Source of the DNA: Streptomyces sp. NBC_01460
GTDB taxonomy: Bacteria > Actinomycetota > Actinomycetes > Streptomycetales > Streptomycetaceae
Length of the DNA stretch: 64,000 nucleotides
Reading direction: 5' to 3'
Assembly: GCF_036227405.1 (NCBI RefSeq)
Contig: NZ_CP109473.1
Location: forward strand, 7,130,001-7,194,000
How positions within the stretch are numbered: the stretch's first letter is position 1; every line of letters starts with the position of its first letter. Below are positions 34,065 through 43,594 of this stretch, in pieces. Position numbers and translations under genes: made by a program. Below the pieces are notes generated by a model, which searched no databases, was not told where the DNA came from, and was given only the letters and a program-made list of their open reading frames with translations.

Positions 34065-34132
34065 GCCACGGTGAGCGGGAGGGCCCCTGCCTGTGCGTGC
34101 CGGTCGAGGCGGGGCCCTGCCGGCAACAGTCG

Positions 34133-34148
34133 GTCGAAGCGCTTCGAC
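34133..34148. promoter_or_regulatory. LacI-type operator GTCGAAGCGCTTCGAC
   Basis: A perfect 16-bp palindrome 141 bases before the lacI start. It contains the TCGAAGCGCTTCGA core found again at 46420 and 46601. LacI-family operators typically have this central CG with dyad symmetry. Confidence 0.75.
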
Positions 34149-34235
34149 TCCACTCTGGACACTGCCTGTGAGCGAGTCTAGGCTCCTCGGTGTCTGTGCA
34201 TGTCAGAGTGCGATGGGGAGCACAGCAGGGCGCTG

Positions 34236-34249
34236 TCGAAGCGCTTCAC
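34236..34249. promoter_or_regulatory. Second LacI-type operator, one half-site altered
   Basis: TCGAAGCGCTTCAC keeps 12 of 14 positions of the core palindrome and lies 40 bases upstream of the lacI start, 103 bases (centre to centre) from the first site. Two sites could allow looping and auto-repression. Confidence 0.7.
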
Positions 34250-34289
34250 CGCTCTCCCTTGCGGTCACCATCTGTAGGGGAGAAGCCGA

Positions 34290-35297
34290 ATGGTCACGCT
34301 TGCCGAGGTCGCCCAGCACGCCGGAGTCTCCGCGAGCACGGTGAGCTACGTCCTCAGCGGCAAGCGGTCGATCTCGGCCTCGACCCGGGAACGGGTGGAG
34401 CACAGTATCCAGCAACTCGGCTACCACCCCAACGCCGGTGCGCGCGCCCTGGCCAGCAGCAGGTCCAACATCATCGCCCTGATGGTGCCGCTGCGCACGG
34501 ACATGTACGTGCCGGTGATGATGGAGATCGCGATCGCCGTCGCCACGAGTGCCCGCACGCACGGCTACGACGTCCTGCTGCTCACCGGCGAGGAGGGCCC
34601 GGCGGCCGTCCGCCGGATCGCGGGGAGCTCGCTGGCGGACGCCATGATCCTCATGGACGTCGAACTCCACGACGAACGGCTCCCGTTGCTCCGCGACTCC
34701 GGCAGGACCGCCGTCCTCATCGGTCTGCCCGCCGACACCTCCGGGGTGACCTGCGTGGACCTCGACTTCGAGGCCACCGGGGCGCTCTGCGTGGATCACC
34801 TCGCCGGCCTCGGACACCGCGAGGTGGCGGTCATCGGCGAGGCCGCCGCCGTCTACGAGCGGCACACCGGCTTCGCCGAGCGGACCGTCGACGGCATACG
34901 CGCCAAGGCGCACGAGACGGGGATGCGGATCCTGCACCGGCCCTGCGAGGGCGGGTACGCCGCGATGGCGGGGACCCTGGCCCGGATCTTCGACGAACGG
35001 CCGGGAACGACCGGCTTCGTCGTCCAGAACGAGGCCGCCGTCGAGCCGCTGCTCAACCTGCTCCAGCAGCAGGGCCGTGCGGTCCCGGAGGACGTGTCCG
35101 TCGTGGCGATCTGTCCCGAACAGGTCGCCACCCAGGCCTCGGTGCGGCTCACCTCCGTGGCCATTCCGGCCCAGGAGATGGGCCGCCGCGCGGTGGAACA
35201 GGTCGTTGCGAAGCTCGCCGGCCGGTCGACGGACGAAGTGCAGCTGCTGGAACCGGTTCTGACGGTGCGTGCGAGCTCGGGGCCCGCTCCGGCCTGA
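34290..35297 (+). CDS. LacI-family transcriptional regulator of the xyloglucan locus
   Basis: A 335-residue LacI regulator. The helix-turn-helix and hinge are VTLAEVAQHAGVSASTVSYV and GYHPNAGARALASSRS. Residues 65-330 are a periplasmic-binding-protein-like effector domain with a sugar-pocket profile (VDLDFEATGALCVDHLAGLG). The gene is preceded by two operator palindromes; identical sites precede the importer operon and the GH3 operon, 12 kb away. It is therefore the best candidate regulator of the xyloglucan genes, with an oligosaccharide as inducer. Confidence 0.88.
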   Translation: MVTLAEVAQHAGVSASTVSYVLSGKRSISASTRERVEHSIQQLGYHPNAGARALASSRSNIIALMVPLRTDMYVPVMMEIAIAVATSARTHGYDVLLLTGEEGPAAVRRIAGSSLADAMILMDVELHDERLPLLRDSGRTAVLIGLPADTSGVTCVDLDFEATGALCVDHLAGLGHREVAVIGEAAAVYERHTGFAERTVDGIRAKAHETGMRILHRPCEGGYAAMAGTLARIFDERPGTTGFVVQNEAAVEPLLNLLQQQGRAVPEDVSVVAICPEQVATQASVRLTSVAIPAQEMGRRAVEQVVAKLAGRSTDEVQLLEPVLTVRASSGPAPA

Positions 35298-35366
35298 GCG
35301 ACGCGGTCCCGCTCACGCGTGCGGGCGGGGTGCGCTCCGGGAGCCCCACCGCGACACGGCGACGGG

Positions 35367-35400
35367 GAGGCGGGCCGGGAGCGTCCTCCCGGCCCGCCTC
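35367..35400. terminator. Perfect 15-bp hairpin between lacI and the GH12 gene
   Basis: Arms 35367-35381 and 35386-35400 are perfectly complementary with the loop CGTC. It lies between the converging ends of lacI (+) and the long minus-strand operon (last gene ends at 35410), so it can stop transcription in both directions. Confidence 0.8.
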
Positions 35401-35409
35401 ACACCGGGA

Positions 35410-36117
35410 TCAGCTCGACGAGACGTTGAACCCGTTGGTCGTGAAGTTCAGCCCGCCCGACGACGAGGTGATCTCGTAGCCGAACTGGACGTCGCCGATG
35501 GTCTCGTTGCCCCACCAGCCCTTGGTGTCCTTGATCCACTTGAGGATCGGCAGGATGTTCACGGTGCCGGACGAGGAGTCGGAGGTCCGCAGGAAGGAGA
35601 AGACCTCGTTGGCCCCGTTGTTCCCCTTGTAGACGGTCCAGGTGTGGCCGCCGAGGGTGACGTTCCCCTGGGACGTGCCGAGGGGGCCGACCGCTCCGTT
35701 GTAGTTCACCCAGAGCATGACCTCGTAGTCGTAGTCCGTGTCCCAGATGTCGTACGACGTGTTGTACGCGCCGGATGACGGGACGGTCACGTTGTAGCCG
35801 CTGGTCAGCGACGACAGGGAGGAGATCGGCTTGTTGACGATCTTCTTGGCGTTCGGGTACGACTTGATGCCGCCGGTGTTCGGGTGGGCGGCCGTCACGC
35901 CCCAGTTGCTCGACGAGTTGGCCCAGATGCTCTGGGTGCCCGCCCCGGAGCCCCAGATGTTGTTGTAGAGGATGTAGCCGTCGGACGTGGTGTAGTTGCC
36001 CCACTGCTCCGAAGAGCTCCATACCGCGGCGTGGGCGGGCGCCGCCGCGAATCCGATCAGTGCGGCCACGGCTGCCGTCGGGGCCAGCAGCAGCCGGGTC
36101 AGGGTGGATCGTGCCAT
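35410..36117 (-). CDS. Secreted GH12 endo-glucanase/xyloglucanase
   Basis: A 235-residue exported enzyme with a signal peptide ending AAPAHA-A. The GH12 catalytic acids are visible: E132 in DYEVMLWVNY (nucleophile) and E215 in FGYEITSSSGGLNF (acid/base). GH12 enzymes cut beta-1,4-glucan chains, and many act on xyloglucan. As the last gene of the operon with GH74, it is read as a second, surface-level cutter of xyloglucan. It has no separate carbohydrate-binding domain. ATG is at 36117, 33 bases after the GH95 stop. Confidence 0.9.
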   Translation of the reverse strand: MARSTLTRLLLAPTAAVAALIGFAAAPAHAAVWSSSEQWGNYTTSDGYILYNNIWGSGAGTQSIWANSSSNWGVTAAHPNTGGIKSYPNAKKIVNKPISSLSSLTSGYNVTVPSSGAYNTSYDIWDTDYDYEVMLWVNYNGAVGPLGTSQGNVTLGGHTWTVYKGNNGANEVFSFLRTSDSSSGTVNILPILKWIKDTKGWWGNETIGDVQFGYEITSSSGGLNFTTNGFNVSSS

Positions 36118-36150
36118 GGGGTGTTCCTTCCATGTGGGGATGGAGGACTG

Positions 36151-38370
36151 CTACCGCGGCCCCAGGGTGAGGACGCGGTCCACGCCGGCCGTCAGCTCCA
36201 GCGGAGCCGGGGGGTTTCCGGCGGAGGTCTCGGTGAGGGCGAGCCCGTCGCCCGTACGCAGGTCGACGAGGGCGTCGCGGGTGGGACGCAGCACGGCGGT
36301 GGCGCCGTCCTCCGCCCACCGCAGGTCGAGGCGGGCACCGAACCGGGTCCGTACGCCGCGGAGTTCACCCGCCGGGTAGGCCGCCGGTACGGCGGGCAGC
36401 AGCACCAGGCGGTCCGGCGTCGACTGGACGAGCGACTCGATCACCGCGGCCGGCAGGGTGTGGGCGGCGTCGGCGTTGTAGACGTCGCGGGACGGGTAGT
36501 GCGCGCTCATCAGCGAGTCATGGAAGAAGTCGCCGCCCAGCACCGCGTCCAGCGCCGCCGACACCCGCGACGGGTCCCGCAGCCGGGCGGCGATCAGCGC
36601 GTGGTGCAGATGCCCGTGGGCCGAGTCGTTCTCCGACCCGCGCAGCTCGAGCGCGCGGTGCGCGGCGGCGGCCAGCTCCGGGGTGTCGTACGGGTTGATC
36701 TCGTCCAGCGGCCACACCGGGTAGAGGTGGCTGAGGTGGCGGTGGTCGTACGTCTCCATGAGGCCCGGCCAGGCCCACTCGGCGAGCGCCCCGTCCTCGT
36801 TCACCAGATACGCCGGGAGCCTGGCCGCGAGCGACCGCCAGAGGGCGGCGGACGGGTGTCCGGGGGAGTGGTCGGCGGCCGTCGTCAGGGCGTGGCGGGC
36901 GGCGGCGATGTCCATCGTGGCGTTCACCGTGCCCCAGCTCGCGTTGGCCGGCCGGTTCTCCGGGGAGTACGAGGGGACGACCGCCACATTCCCGTCCGGG
37001 TCCTCCCGGCCGAGGAAGTCCTCGTAGAACAGCGCCGTCTCGACGAGCGCGGCGGTCAGCACGGGGTCCGGGGTGCCGGTCGTGGCCTCCGCGTGCTCCA
37101 GGAGGGGCTGCAGCAGCCAGTCGGCCCCCGCCGTCCACAGATGCAGCGGATAGGCGCGCTGGAAGTGCCGGGTGTGGCCCGATTCGCCGTCGGTGTGGGA
37201 CGGCGCGACGATGCCCCGGGCCCCGAAGAGCGCCGTGGCGTTGTCCCGCCAGTCGGACAACTGGCCCTGGACCAGGGCCGCGTGGGCGTCCGTGACCTCC
37301 GGCAGGGCGGCCGCCGAGGCGGAGGCGATCTGGAGGTTGAGATTGGCGTTCGTGGTGAAGGCGCCGGACCAGGCGGTGTCCCAGTCCCCGGTCCACAGGC
37401 CGGTCAGCCGGGGCGGCAGCATCCCCGACGAGGAGAGCAGGTGGTAGCGGCCCGCCGCGAAGAGCCGCTCCAGCAGCGCGGGGCTCCTCGGGTCGCGCAG
37501 CAGCTCGCTCCCGGACAGCTCCCGCTCCGCCACGGCGTCCCGCAGCGTGAGGGAGGCGCGCCCGTACGCCTCCCGGTGCAGCGGCCGGTGACGGTCCAGC
37601 AGCGTCGTGTAGTCCTCGTGGGGCAGGGCTTCCCACAGCGTCCCGAGGTCGGGGCGGCCGGCGGCGCGGACGACCCGGGTCGTCAGGGTGAGGCTCCGCG
37701 CCCCCTCGATCCGGATGCCGTCGCCCGCCACGGACACCCGCCCGCCGTCCACCCGCGCCTCGGTGACACCCGTGTACCCGAGCGGGCTGCCCGGGTAGCC
37801 CACCCGCAGGGCCAGCCGTGCGCCCCCAGGGGTGAGCACGGTGGAGCGGCCGACCGCCAGCCGCGCGGGCGCACCCGGCAGGGCGTGGTCCAGGAGGACG
37901 TCGGCGGTGAGCCCGGGATCGGTGATGTGCTGCACGACCACGTCGTCGGCCCGCGACACGAAGACGCCGCTGCGCCACGCCTCGTACGCCGCGGTCACCT
38001 CGCCCGTCGTGTAGTCGGCCTCGCGCCGGTATCCGGAGACCGCCTCGTGCAGCCCCCGGGTGCGGCGCACGCGCGTACGGAACGCGGGGTGGAAGGGCTG
38101 CACCCACACCAGCGGGCTGCCCGCGCCGAAGGTCTCCGCCGCCGTCGTGTCCCCGGACAGCAGCGCGTCCTGGAGACGGCCCAGTCCGTCGGCGAGCTCC
38201 GGCGGCCGGAGGTCCTCGCTGCCGTTCGGCCGCACCAGGGTGTGGTGGTTGACGACGACCCGGTCGTCCGCCGGGTCGCCGAACACCATCGCCCCGTGAC
38301 GGCCGTTGCCGCTGAGGAACGCGTCCTCCCAGCGGGTGGCGGGGCAGGGCTCCCACGTGCCGTCGATCAT
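36151..38370 (-). CDS. GH95 alpha-1,2-L-fucosidase (cytoplasmic)
   Basis: A 739-residue enzyme of family GH95. Signature stretches are LSGNGRHGAMVFGDP near residue 20, then LPPRLTGLWTGDWDTAWSG and TNANLNLQIASA, SYSPENRPANASW, and HRHLSHLYPVWPLDE. The asparagines of TNANLNLQ correspond to those needed for catalysis in bacterial 1,2-alpha-L-fucosidases. It lacks a signal peptide, so it should act on imported oligosaccharides. The other known GH95 activity is alpha-L-galactosidase. Its ATG overlaps the stop of the GH42 gene by four bases (ATGA). Confidence 0.88.
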   Translation of the reverse strand: MIDGTWEPCPATRWEDAFLSGNGRHGAMVFGDPADDRVVVNHHTLVRPNGSEDLRPPELADGLGRLQDALLSGDTTAAETFGAGSPLVWVQPFHPAFRTRVRRTRGLHEAVSGYRREADYTTGEVTAAYEAWRSGVFVSRADDVVVQHITDPGLTADVLLDHALPGAPARLAVGRSTVLTPGGARLALRVGYPGSPLGYTGVTEARVDGGRVSVAGDGIRIEGARSLTLTTRVVRAAGRPDLGTLWEALPHEDYTTLLDRHRPLHREAYGRASLTLRDAVAERELSGSELLRDPRSPALLERLFAAGRYHLLSSSGMLPPRLTGLWTGDWDTAWSGAFTTNANLNLQIASASAAALPEVTDAHAALVQGQLSDWRDNATALFGARGIVAPSHTDGESGHTRHFQRAYPLHLWTAGADWLLQPLLEHAEATTGTPDPVLTAALVETALFYEDFLGREDPDGNVAVVPSYSPENRPANASWGTVNATMDIAAARHALTTAADHSPGHPSAALWRSLAARLPAYLVNEDGALAEWAWPGLMETYDHRHLSHLYPVWPLDEINPYDTPELAAAAHRALELRGSENDSAHGHLHHALIAARLRDPSRVSAALDAVLGGDFFHDSLMSAHYPSRDVYNADAAHTLPAAVIESLVQSTPDRLVLLPAVPAAYPAGELRGVRTRFGARLDLRWAEDGATAVLRPTRDALVDLRTGDGLALTETSAGNPPAPLELTAGVDRVLTLGPR

Positions 38371-40343
38371 GCGGAGGCGTCTCTGAGCACGGCCACGCCG
38401 TAGCGGCCCAGCTCCACGACGCCGTCGGTCGCGTCGCCGGTGAGGACGTCGAGCCGGCGGCCCGGCAGCTTCACCGAGGCCGGTGACCGGCCGTGGTTCA
38501 GCAGGAAGAGCAGCTCTCCGCGCCGTACGGCCTCGACCCCCGCGGGCAGCTCCTCCAGCACGGGGCGCACACCCGCCCCGTCCGCGGCCCGGCCGAGCAG
38601 GGCGCGCAGCGACCCGGGCTCCGGCAGGGTCGAGACGTACCAGGCCGTTCCCTTGCGGAGCACCGCCGGGAGCCCGTCCAGCTCGCCGCCGCGGTAGGAG
38701 GACACCGTCTCCGCGCTGCCGTCGGGCTCGAGCTCCTCCGACCAGAGGGTGCCGCGGAAGCCGTCGCACTCCACCGTCGCGCCGGCGTCCAGCGGCCACC
38801 ACTCGTGCACCGTGCGGATACCGAAGAGCTCGCGCAGCCGGCCGTCCATCCCACCCGGCCTGATCCGGTCGTCCACGTCCGTGACGCCGGTGAAGAACCC
38901 GCAGACGAGGGTGCCGCCGCCCCGTACGTAGGCGACGAGGTTGTCGACCGCCGCGTCGGCGAGGAGCTGGAGCTGAGGCACGAGGACCATGCGGTACGCG
39001 CTCAGGTCCGCTCCGGGCCGGGCGAACTCGGTGCTGATGCCGCTCTCCCACAGCCCGCGGTGCCAGGCCTGGACCAGCTCCGGGTACGAGACGAGGGAGG
39101 ACGGACGGCCTCCCTGGGTGCTCGACCACCAGGCGTCCCAGTCGTGCAGGACGGCGACCTCGGCGGAGACGGTGGTGTCGCTCACCTCCGGCCCGAGCAG
39201 GGCGAGTTCGGCACCGATGCGCTTGACCTCCTGGAAGGTCCTGCCGTGCTCGCCGGCGTGGCCGAGCATCGCGGAGTGGAACTTCTCCGCTCCCTGCCGG
39301 GACTGCCGCCACTGGAAGTAGCAGAGGGCGTCCGCGCCCCTGGCCACGGACTGGAGCGACCAGAGCCGGTTGAGCCCGGCCGGCTTGGGATGGTTGACGG
39401 GCCGCCAGTTGACCGTGCCGGCGGCCTGCTCCATCACCATCCACGGCCCGCCGGCCTGCGAGCGGGTCATGTCGGCGAGCATCGCGTTGTACTGCCCGGC
39501 CAGCGGGTCGCTCGGGTCCGGATAGACGTCGACGGAGACGATGTCCTCCTGCTCCGACCACGCCCAGGCGTCCTGGCCCGACCACAGCGGCATGAAGTTG
39601 GTCGTCACCGGGATGTGCGGGGTGTGCCGGGCGACGATGTCCCGCTCGGCGGTGTAGCACTCCATCAGGGCGTCGGAGGTGAACCGCTTGAAGTCCAGCT
39701 CCTGCGCCGGATTGCGCATGTACTGCGCGCTCCTGGGTGGCAGGACCTCGGCCCAGGTGCCGTAGCGCTGGCTCCAGAAGGCCGTCCCCCACGCCCCGTC
39801 GAGCGCCTCCAGGGTGGTGTACCGGGAGGCCAGCCAGCGGCGGAAGTGGGCGGCGGTCCCGTCGCACCAGCAGTGCGTGCAGTACTCGTTGTTGATGTGC
39901 CACACGGTGAGCGCCGGATGGTCCGCGTACCGCGCCGCGAGGTCCTCGGTGAGGGCCGCGGCGTAGCGCCGGTAGACCGGCGAGCTCGGGCAGAAGTGCT
40001 GCCGGGATCCGTAGTTGACGAGCGAGCCGTCCTCGGCGCGCGGCAGGGTCTCCGGGTGCAGGGCGCCCATCCACGGCGGGGGCGACGACGTCGGGGTGGC
40101 GAGGACGACCCCGATGCCGTGGGCGTGGACGAGGTCCAGCAGCCGGTCGAGCCAGCCGAACTCCCTTGCTCCGGGCCGTGGTTCGATCATCGCCCAGGAG
40201 AAGACGCCGACCGTGACGGAGTTGACCCCGGCCTCCTTCATCAGCCGGACGTCGTCGGCCCACACCTCCTCGGGCCACTGCTCGGGGTTGTAGTCGCCTC
40301 CGAAGAGGATGCGGCCACGGGTGGCGTCGTGCAGGGACGGCAT
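38367..40343 (-). CDS. GH42 beta-galactosidase (cytoplasmic)
   Basis: A 658-residue GH42 enzyme. E153 in WHINNEYCTHC is the acid/base and E305 in WMVMEQAAGTVNW the nucleophile. The cysteines at 155, 158 and 160 resemble the zinc site of many GH42 enzymes. Residues 390-590 carry the trimerisation domain. There is no signal peptide. In the xyloglucan context it would remove beta-linked galactose from imported oligosaccharides, a role other organisms give to GH2 or GH35. It lies 15 bases downstream of GH74. Confidence 0.9.
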   Translation of the reverse strand: MPSLHDATRGRILFGGDYNPEQWPEEVWADDVRLMKEAGVNSVTVGVFSWAMIEPRPGAREFGWLDRLLDLVHAHGIGVVLATPTSSPPPWMGALHPETLPRAEDGSLVNYGSRQHFCPSSPVYRRYAAALTEDLAARYADHPALTVWHINNEYCTHCWCDGTAAHFRRWLASRYTTLEALDGAWGTAFWSQRYGTWAEVLPPRSAQYMRNPAQELDFKRFTSDALMECYTAERDIVARHTPHIPVTTNFMPLWSGQDAWAWSEQEDIVSVDVYPDPSDPLAGQYNAMLADMTRSQAGGPWMVMEQAAGTVNWRPVNHPKPAGLNRLWSLQSVARGADALCYFQWRQSRQGAEKFHSAMLGHAGEHGRTFQEVKRIGAELALLGPEVSDTTVSAEVAVLHDWDAWWSSTQGGRPSSLVSYPELVQAWHRGLWESGISTEFARPGADLSAYRMVLVPQLQLLADAAVDNLVAYVRGGGTLVCGFFTGVTDVDDRIRPGGMDGRLRELFGIRTVHEWWPLDAGATVECDGFRGTLWSEELEPDGSAETVSSYRGGELDGLPAVLRKGTAWYVSTLPEPGSLRALLGRAADGAGVRPVLEELPAGVEAVRRGELLFLLNHGRSPASVKLPGRRLDVLTGDATDGVVELGRYGVAVLRDASA

Positions 40344-40358
40344 GGACGTCTCGTTCCT

Positions 40359-42596
40359 CTACTGGGGGTCTGCGTACTGGATGCCGCGGCCGTTGGTGCC
40401 CAGGTAGACACGGCCGTGGACGCGGGGGTCACCGGTGATGACCTCGCCGGTCCACCCCCACCGGTGGGCGTCGTCGTTGATGCGGACCCAGGTCGCGCCC
40501 GCGTCGTCCGAGCGGAGGACGGCGACACCGTCGTGCGTCGAGGAGACGCGGCCCGTCTGGAACACCGCCGGGTACCCCGCCCGCCCCTTCGCCGGGGCGG
40601 CCTTCCCGAAACCGAGGGCGTGCGAGGCCTGACAGCCGGCCACCGGAGCGAAGGTGCGACCGCCGTCGGTGGAGCGCAGCAGCCCGTTGTCCTTGGCGGA
40701 CAGCCACAGGTCGCCGGAGCGCCCCGGGGCCGCCGCGACGCGGAACTGGACGTCGCCCGAGGGGAGTCCCGTCGCGCCCGCGGTGAAGGTCGCGCCCTTG
40801 TCCGTGGACAGGAACACCGAGCCGGTGTCCGTGTCGTACACGTAGAAGCGCTTCGGATCGAGCGGGTCGGCGACCGGTGTGCCGCCCTTGGGGAAGGTGG
40901 TCACCTCGGCCCATGTCGCGCCGCCGTCCGTGGAGCGGTGGGCGGCGTACTTCGTGCCGTCCCAGTGGACGAACGACCACAGCAGGGTCGCCCCGTCGGC
41001 GGAGACCGCCACCGGGCCCGGCGCCGAAGGGGCGATCGCCGGCTGCGAGGCGAAAGGCCGCCAGCTCGCCCCGCCGTCGCGGGAGTACGCGCCCGCCGAG
41101 TCCGAGCCCGACGGCCAGCCGGTCCGCACGACGTACGACGGCTTCAGGGTGGCCAGGGCGAGCCCCGTCGCCGTGCCGAACACGGGGTTCGACGCCATGC
41201 CGCGCGACGGGGAGGCGGTCAGGGAGTCGTGGTACATGACCCCGATGTCCCCCAGGCCGCTCAGCAGCCGGGCCCCCGAGGGCGGCGCGATCAGCTGGCG
41301 GACCGCCGACTCCTCCAGTCCCCGGATCTCCGGGGCCCAGTGCACCAGGTCGCGCGTGCCGAAGATCGTGGCGCCGGTCCCGTACAGGAGGTGCCGCGAG
41401 TCGTACGGGTCGACGGCCACGGCCTGGATCCACCAGCCGAACTTGGGCTCCCCGCCCCACTTCAGATACGGGGTCTCCGACACGTCCAGCACCGCCGTGT
41501 CCTTCAGCGAGGTCCAGGTGGACCCGCCGTCGGTGGAGCGGAACAGGGTGTCCACCGCGCCCCACCGGTTGTTCGTGGAGACCACGACCGTGCCGGGACG
41601 GGCCGCGTCGACGGCCACCCCGCCGTATCCGAACGCGTCGCCGTCGCCCGGTGCCACCGGGGTGACGTCCGTCCAGGTCCCCTTCACCGTGTCGAGACGG
41701 TGCACGGAGCCGTCGGCCTGGTTGTTGGGGCCCGGCCCGTCCGCGTAGGTCACGTACAGCGCGCGGCTGCCCGCGTCGTACGCCGCGCGGACCGGCACCC
41801 GCGTCGCCGCCCCGGCCGACGGCTGCCCGGGGACCGCCTCCCAGCCTCCGGCGGAGTTCGTACGGTAGAGGGCCGTGGAGCCGTCGCCCCAGCCCGCGTA
41901 CACCGTCCGGCCGGCCGCCACCAGTACGGTGACGCCCTGGCCGGTCGCCGAAGCGGTGGCCGGGAAGGAGGCGTCGGCCGCCCAGGTGGCACCGCGGTCC
42001 GCGGAGCGCAGCAGCCCGTCGTGGCGGGTGCCGAGCCACAGCGTCTCGCTGTCCCGCGGATCGACCAGGAGCCGCTCGCCGCAGCCCCGGCCGTCCTCGT
42101 TGGCCCCCAGGCGGACCGTGAGATCCGTACGCGTCCAGGTCGCGCCCCGGTCCTCGGACCTGAGCACCGCGCCGGGGGACGCCCAGGCCTGCGCGTACGT
42201 CCCGAGGGCCAGGTAGAGCCGGTCCGGGTGCGCCGGGTCGACGGCCATCGCCTCGACGCCCAGCAGATTCCAGTCGTCCCAGCCGAGGTGGTCGGTGAGC
42301 GGCGTCCAGCGGGATCTCCGGCCGTCCCACCGGTAGGCGCCGCCGATGTCCGTGCGGGCGTAGGCGAGAGAGCGCACGGCCGGGTGGAACAGGATGCCCG
42401 TCACGAACCCCGTCCCGCCGATCGCCGCGGTGCGCCAGCGGTGCGGCTGGGTCGTCGCGGGCCGCCGGACGGCTGCGGCCGGCCCCGCCGCCGGCAGCAC
42501 GGAGGCCGAGGCCGCGACCACCGCCGCACCGGCCAGGACGGTCCGGCGGCGGGGGTGCGGGGCGGGTTCTGGCTGCGGGACGGACGAAGCACGCAT
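40359..42596 (-). CDS. Secreted GH74 xyloglucanase
   Basis: A 745-residue enzyme with a Tat-like signal (RRRTVLAGAAVVAASASVLPAA). The chain has two seven-bladed propellers of BNR/Asp-box repeats, as in GH74. The first catalytic Asp is D83 in YARTDIGGAYRW, the second D450 in LSGLGDIGVMY. GH74 enzymes are endo- or exo-acting xyloglucanases. No C-terminal binding module is present. With GH12 it should provide extracellular cutting. The upstream permease gene ends 53 bases before its start, so all are one operon. Confidence 0.9.
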   Translation of the reverse strand: MRASSVPQPEPAPHPRRRTVLAGAAVVAASASVLPAAGPAAAVRRPATTQPHRWRTAAIGGTGFVTGILFHPAVRSLAYARTDIGGAYRWDGRRSRWTPLTDHLGWDDWNLLGVEAMAVDPAHPDRLYLALGTYAQAWASPGAVLRSEDRGATWTRTDLTVRLGANEDGRGCGERLLVDPRDSETLWLGTRHDGLLRSADRGATWAADASFPATASATGQGVTVLVAAGRTVYAGWGDGSTALYRTNSAGGWEAVPGQPSAGAATRVPVRAAYDAGSRALYVTYADGPGPNNQADGSVHRLDTVKGTWTDVTPVAPGDGDAFGYGGVAVDAARPGTVVVSTNNRWGAVDTLFRSTDGGSTWTSLKDTAVLDVSETPYLKWGGEPKFGWWIQAVAVDPYDSRHLLYGTGATIFGTRDLVHWAPEIRGLEESAVRQLIAPPSGARLLSGLGDIGVMYHDSLTASPSRGMASNPVFGTATGLALATLKPSYVVRTGWPSGSDSAGAYSRDGGASWRPFASQPAIAPSAPGPVAVSADGATLLWSFVHWDGTKYAAHRSTDGGATWAEVTTFPKGGTPVADPLDPKRFYVYDTDTGSVFLSTDKGATFTAGATGLPSGDVQFRVAAAPGRSGDLWLSAKDNGLLRSTDGGRTFAPVAGCQASHALGFGKAAPAKGRAGYPAVFQTGRVSSTHDGVAVLRSDDAGATWVRINDDAHRWGWTGEVITGDPRVHGRVYLGTNGRGIQYADPQ

Positions 42597-42649
42597 GACG
42601 AAGACCCTCCGGTGGGGGAGTGACGGGTGACTGCGGGACGGGGACGGGC

Positions 42650-43594
42650 TCAGCCCTTGACGGCGCCGGTGAGCATGCCTTCCTTGAAGTGCTTCTGGAC
42701 GAAGGGCGAGAGGAACGCGACCGGGATCAGCGCGAGCACCATGACCGCCATCTGGATGGCCAGCGGCGACAGGTGGCCCGTGTTGATGACCTGGGCGAGG
42801 CCGGTGGGCCGCTCCTGCTTGAGCACGAGCTGGTTCATCACGTTCTGGAGCGGCAGCATCTCCGGGTCACTGATGTAGATGGAGGCGTTGAACCAGGCGC
42901 TCCAGTAGCCGACCGCGTAGAACAGCGTGATCACGGCGATGACCGCGCGGGACAGCGGCATGACGATCTGCCAGAGGATGCGGAAGTCCCCGGCCCCGTC
43001 GATCCGGGCGCTCTCGATGAGCTCCTGGGCCGTACTCATGAAGAAGGCACGCAGGACCAGGATGTTGAAGACGTTCAGCGCGCTCGGGAGGATCAGCGCC
43101 AGATAGGAGTCGGTGAGACCGAGGCCCTGGACCACCAGATAGGTGGGGATGAGCCCGGCGCCGAAGAACATCGTGGCGAGCATGAACACCAGCAGCGGCC
43201 TGTGCAGCACCGAACCCGTACGGGACAGGCCGTAGGCGCACAGGACCGACACGGTCATGCTGAACAGCGTCCCGACGAGGGTCACGCAGAGGCTGATCAC
43301 GGTGGCCCGGGTGACCTGGCCGCCGCCGAGCAGCTCCTGGTAGGCGACGAACGTGATGCCCCGGGGGATCACCACCAGCCCGCCGGTCTCGGTGATGGTC
43401 TTCACCGAGGACAGACTGGTGACGACCACGACCCACAGGGGGAACAGTACGGCGAGGCAGATCGCGACCAGGAACACGCCCTTGGAGGCGAGACCCGTCC
43501 TCGACGGCTCCTCCTCCCACACCGGACGCAGACGTCCGCGGGTTCCCGGCTTCACACCGCCCAGGCCGGTCAGGCCGGAGAGCAGGCTGGTCAT
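42650..43594 (-). CDS. ABC sugar importer permease, YtcP/AraQ-like
   Basis: A 314-residue integral membrane protein with six predicted helices and the cytoplasmic EAA-type loop ESARIDGAGDFRILWQIVMP, which contacts the ATPase. It pairs with the permease upstream, overlapping it by four bases. The type belongs to complex-oligosaccharide importers of the CUT1-like branch. It probably needs a shared ATPase, as none is encoded here. Confidence 0.9.
   Translation of the reverse strand: MTSLLSGLTGLGGVKPGTRGRLRPVWEEEPSRTGLASKGVFLVAICLAVLFPLWVVVVTSLSSVKTITETGGLVVIPRGITFVAYQELLGGGQVTRATVISLCVTLVGTLFSMTVSVLCAYGLSRTGSVLHRPLLVFMLATMFFGAGLIPTYLVVQGLGLTDSYLALILPSALNVFNILVLRAFFMSTAQELIESARIDGAGDFRILWQIVMPLSRAVIAVITLFYAVGYWSAWFNASIYISDPEMLPLQNVMNQLVLKQERPTGLAQVINTGHLSPLAIQMAVMVLALIPVAFLSPFVQKHFKEGMLTGAVKG

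Noticed and set aside
36151..40278. A single 1375-codon frame that joins GH95 with upstream sequence
   Set aside because: The part beyond 38370 is an out-of-frame reading of GH42. The two proteins are separate and overlap by ATGA.
40845..40854. GAAGCGCTTC inside the GH74 gene, similar to the LacI operator
   Set aside because: Flanking bases do not match the full TCGAAGCGCTTCGA motif, and the codons (Lys-Arg-Phe) explain the sequence.
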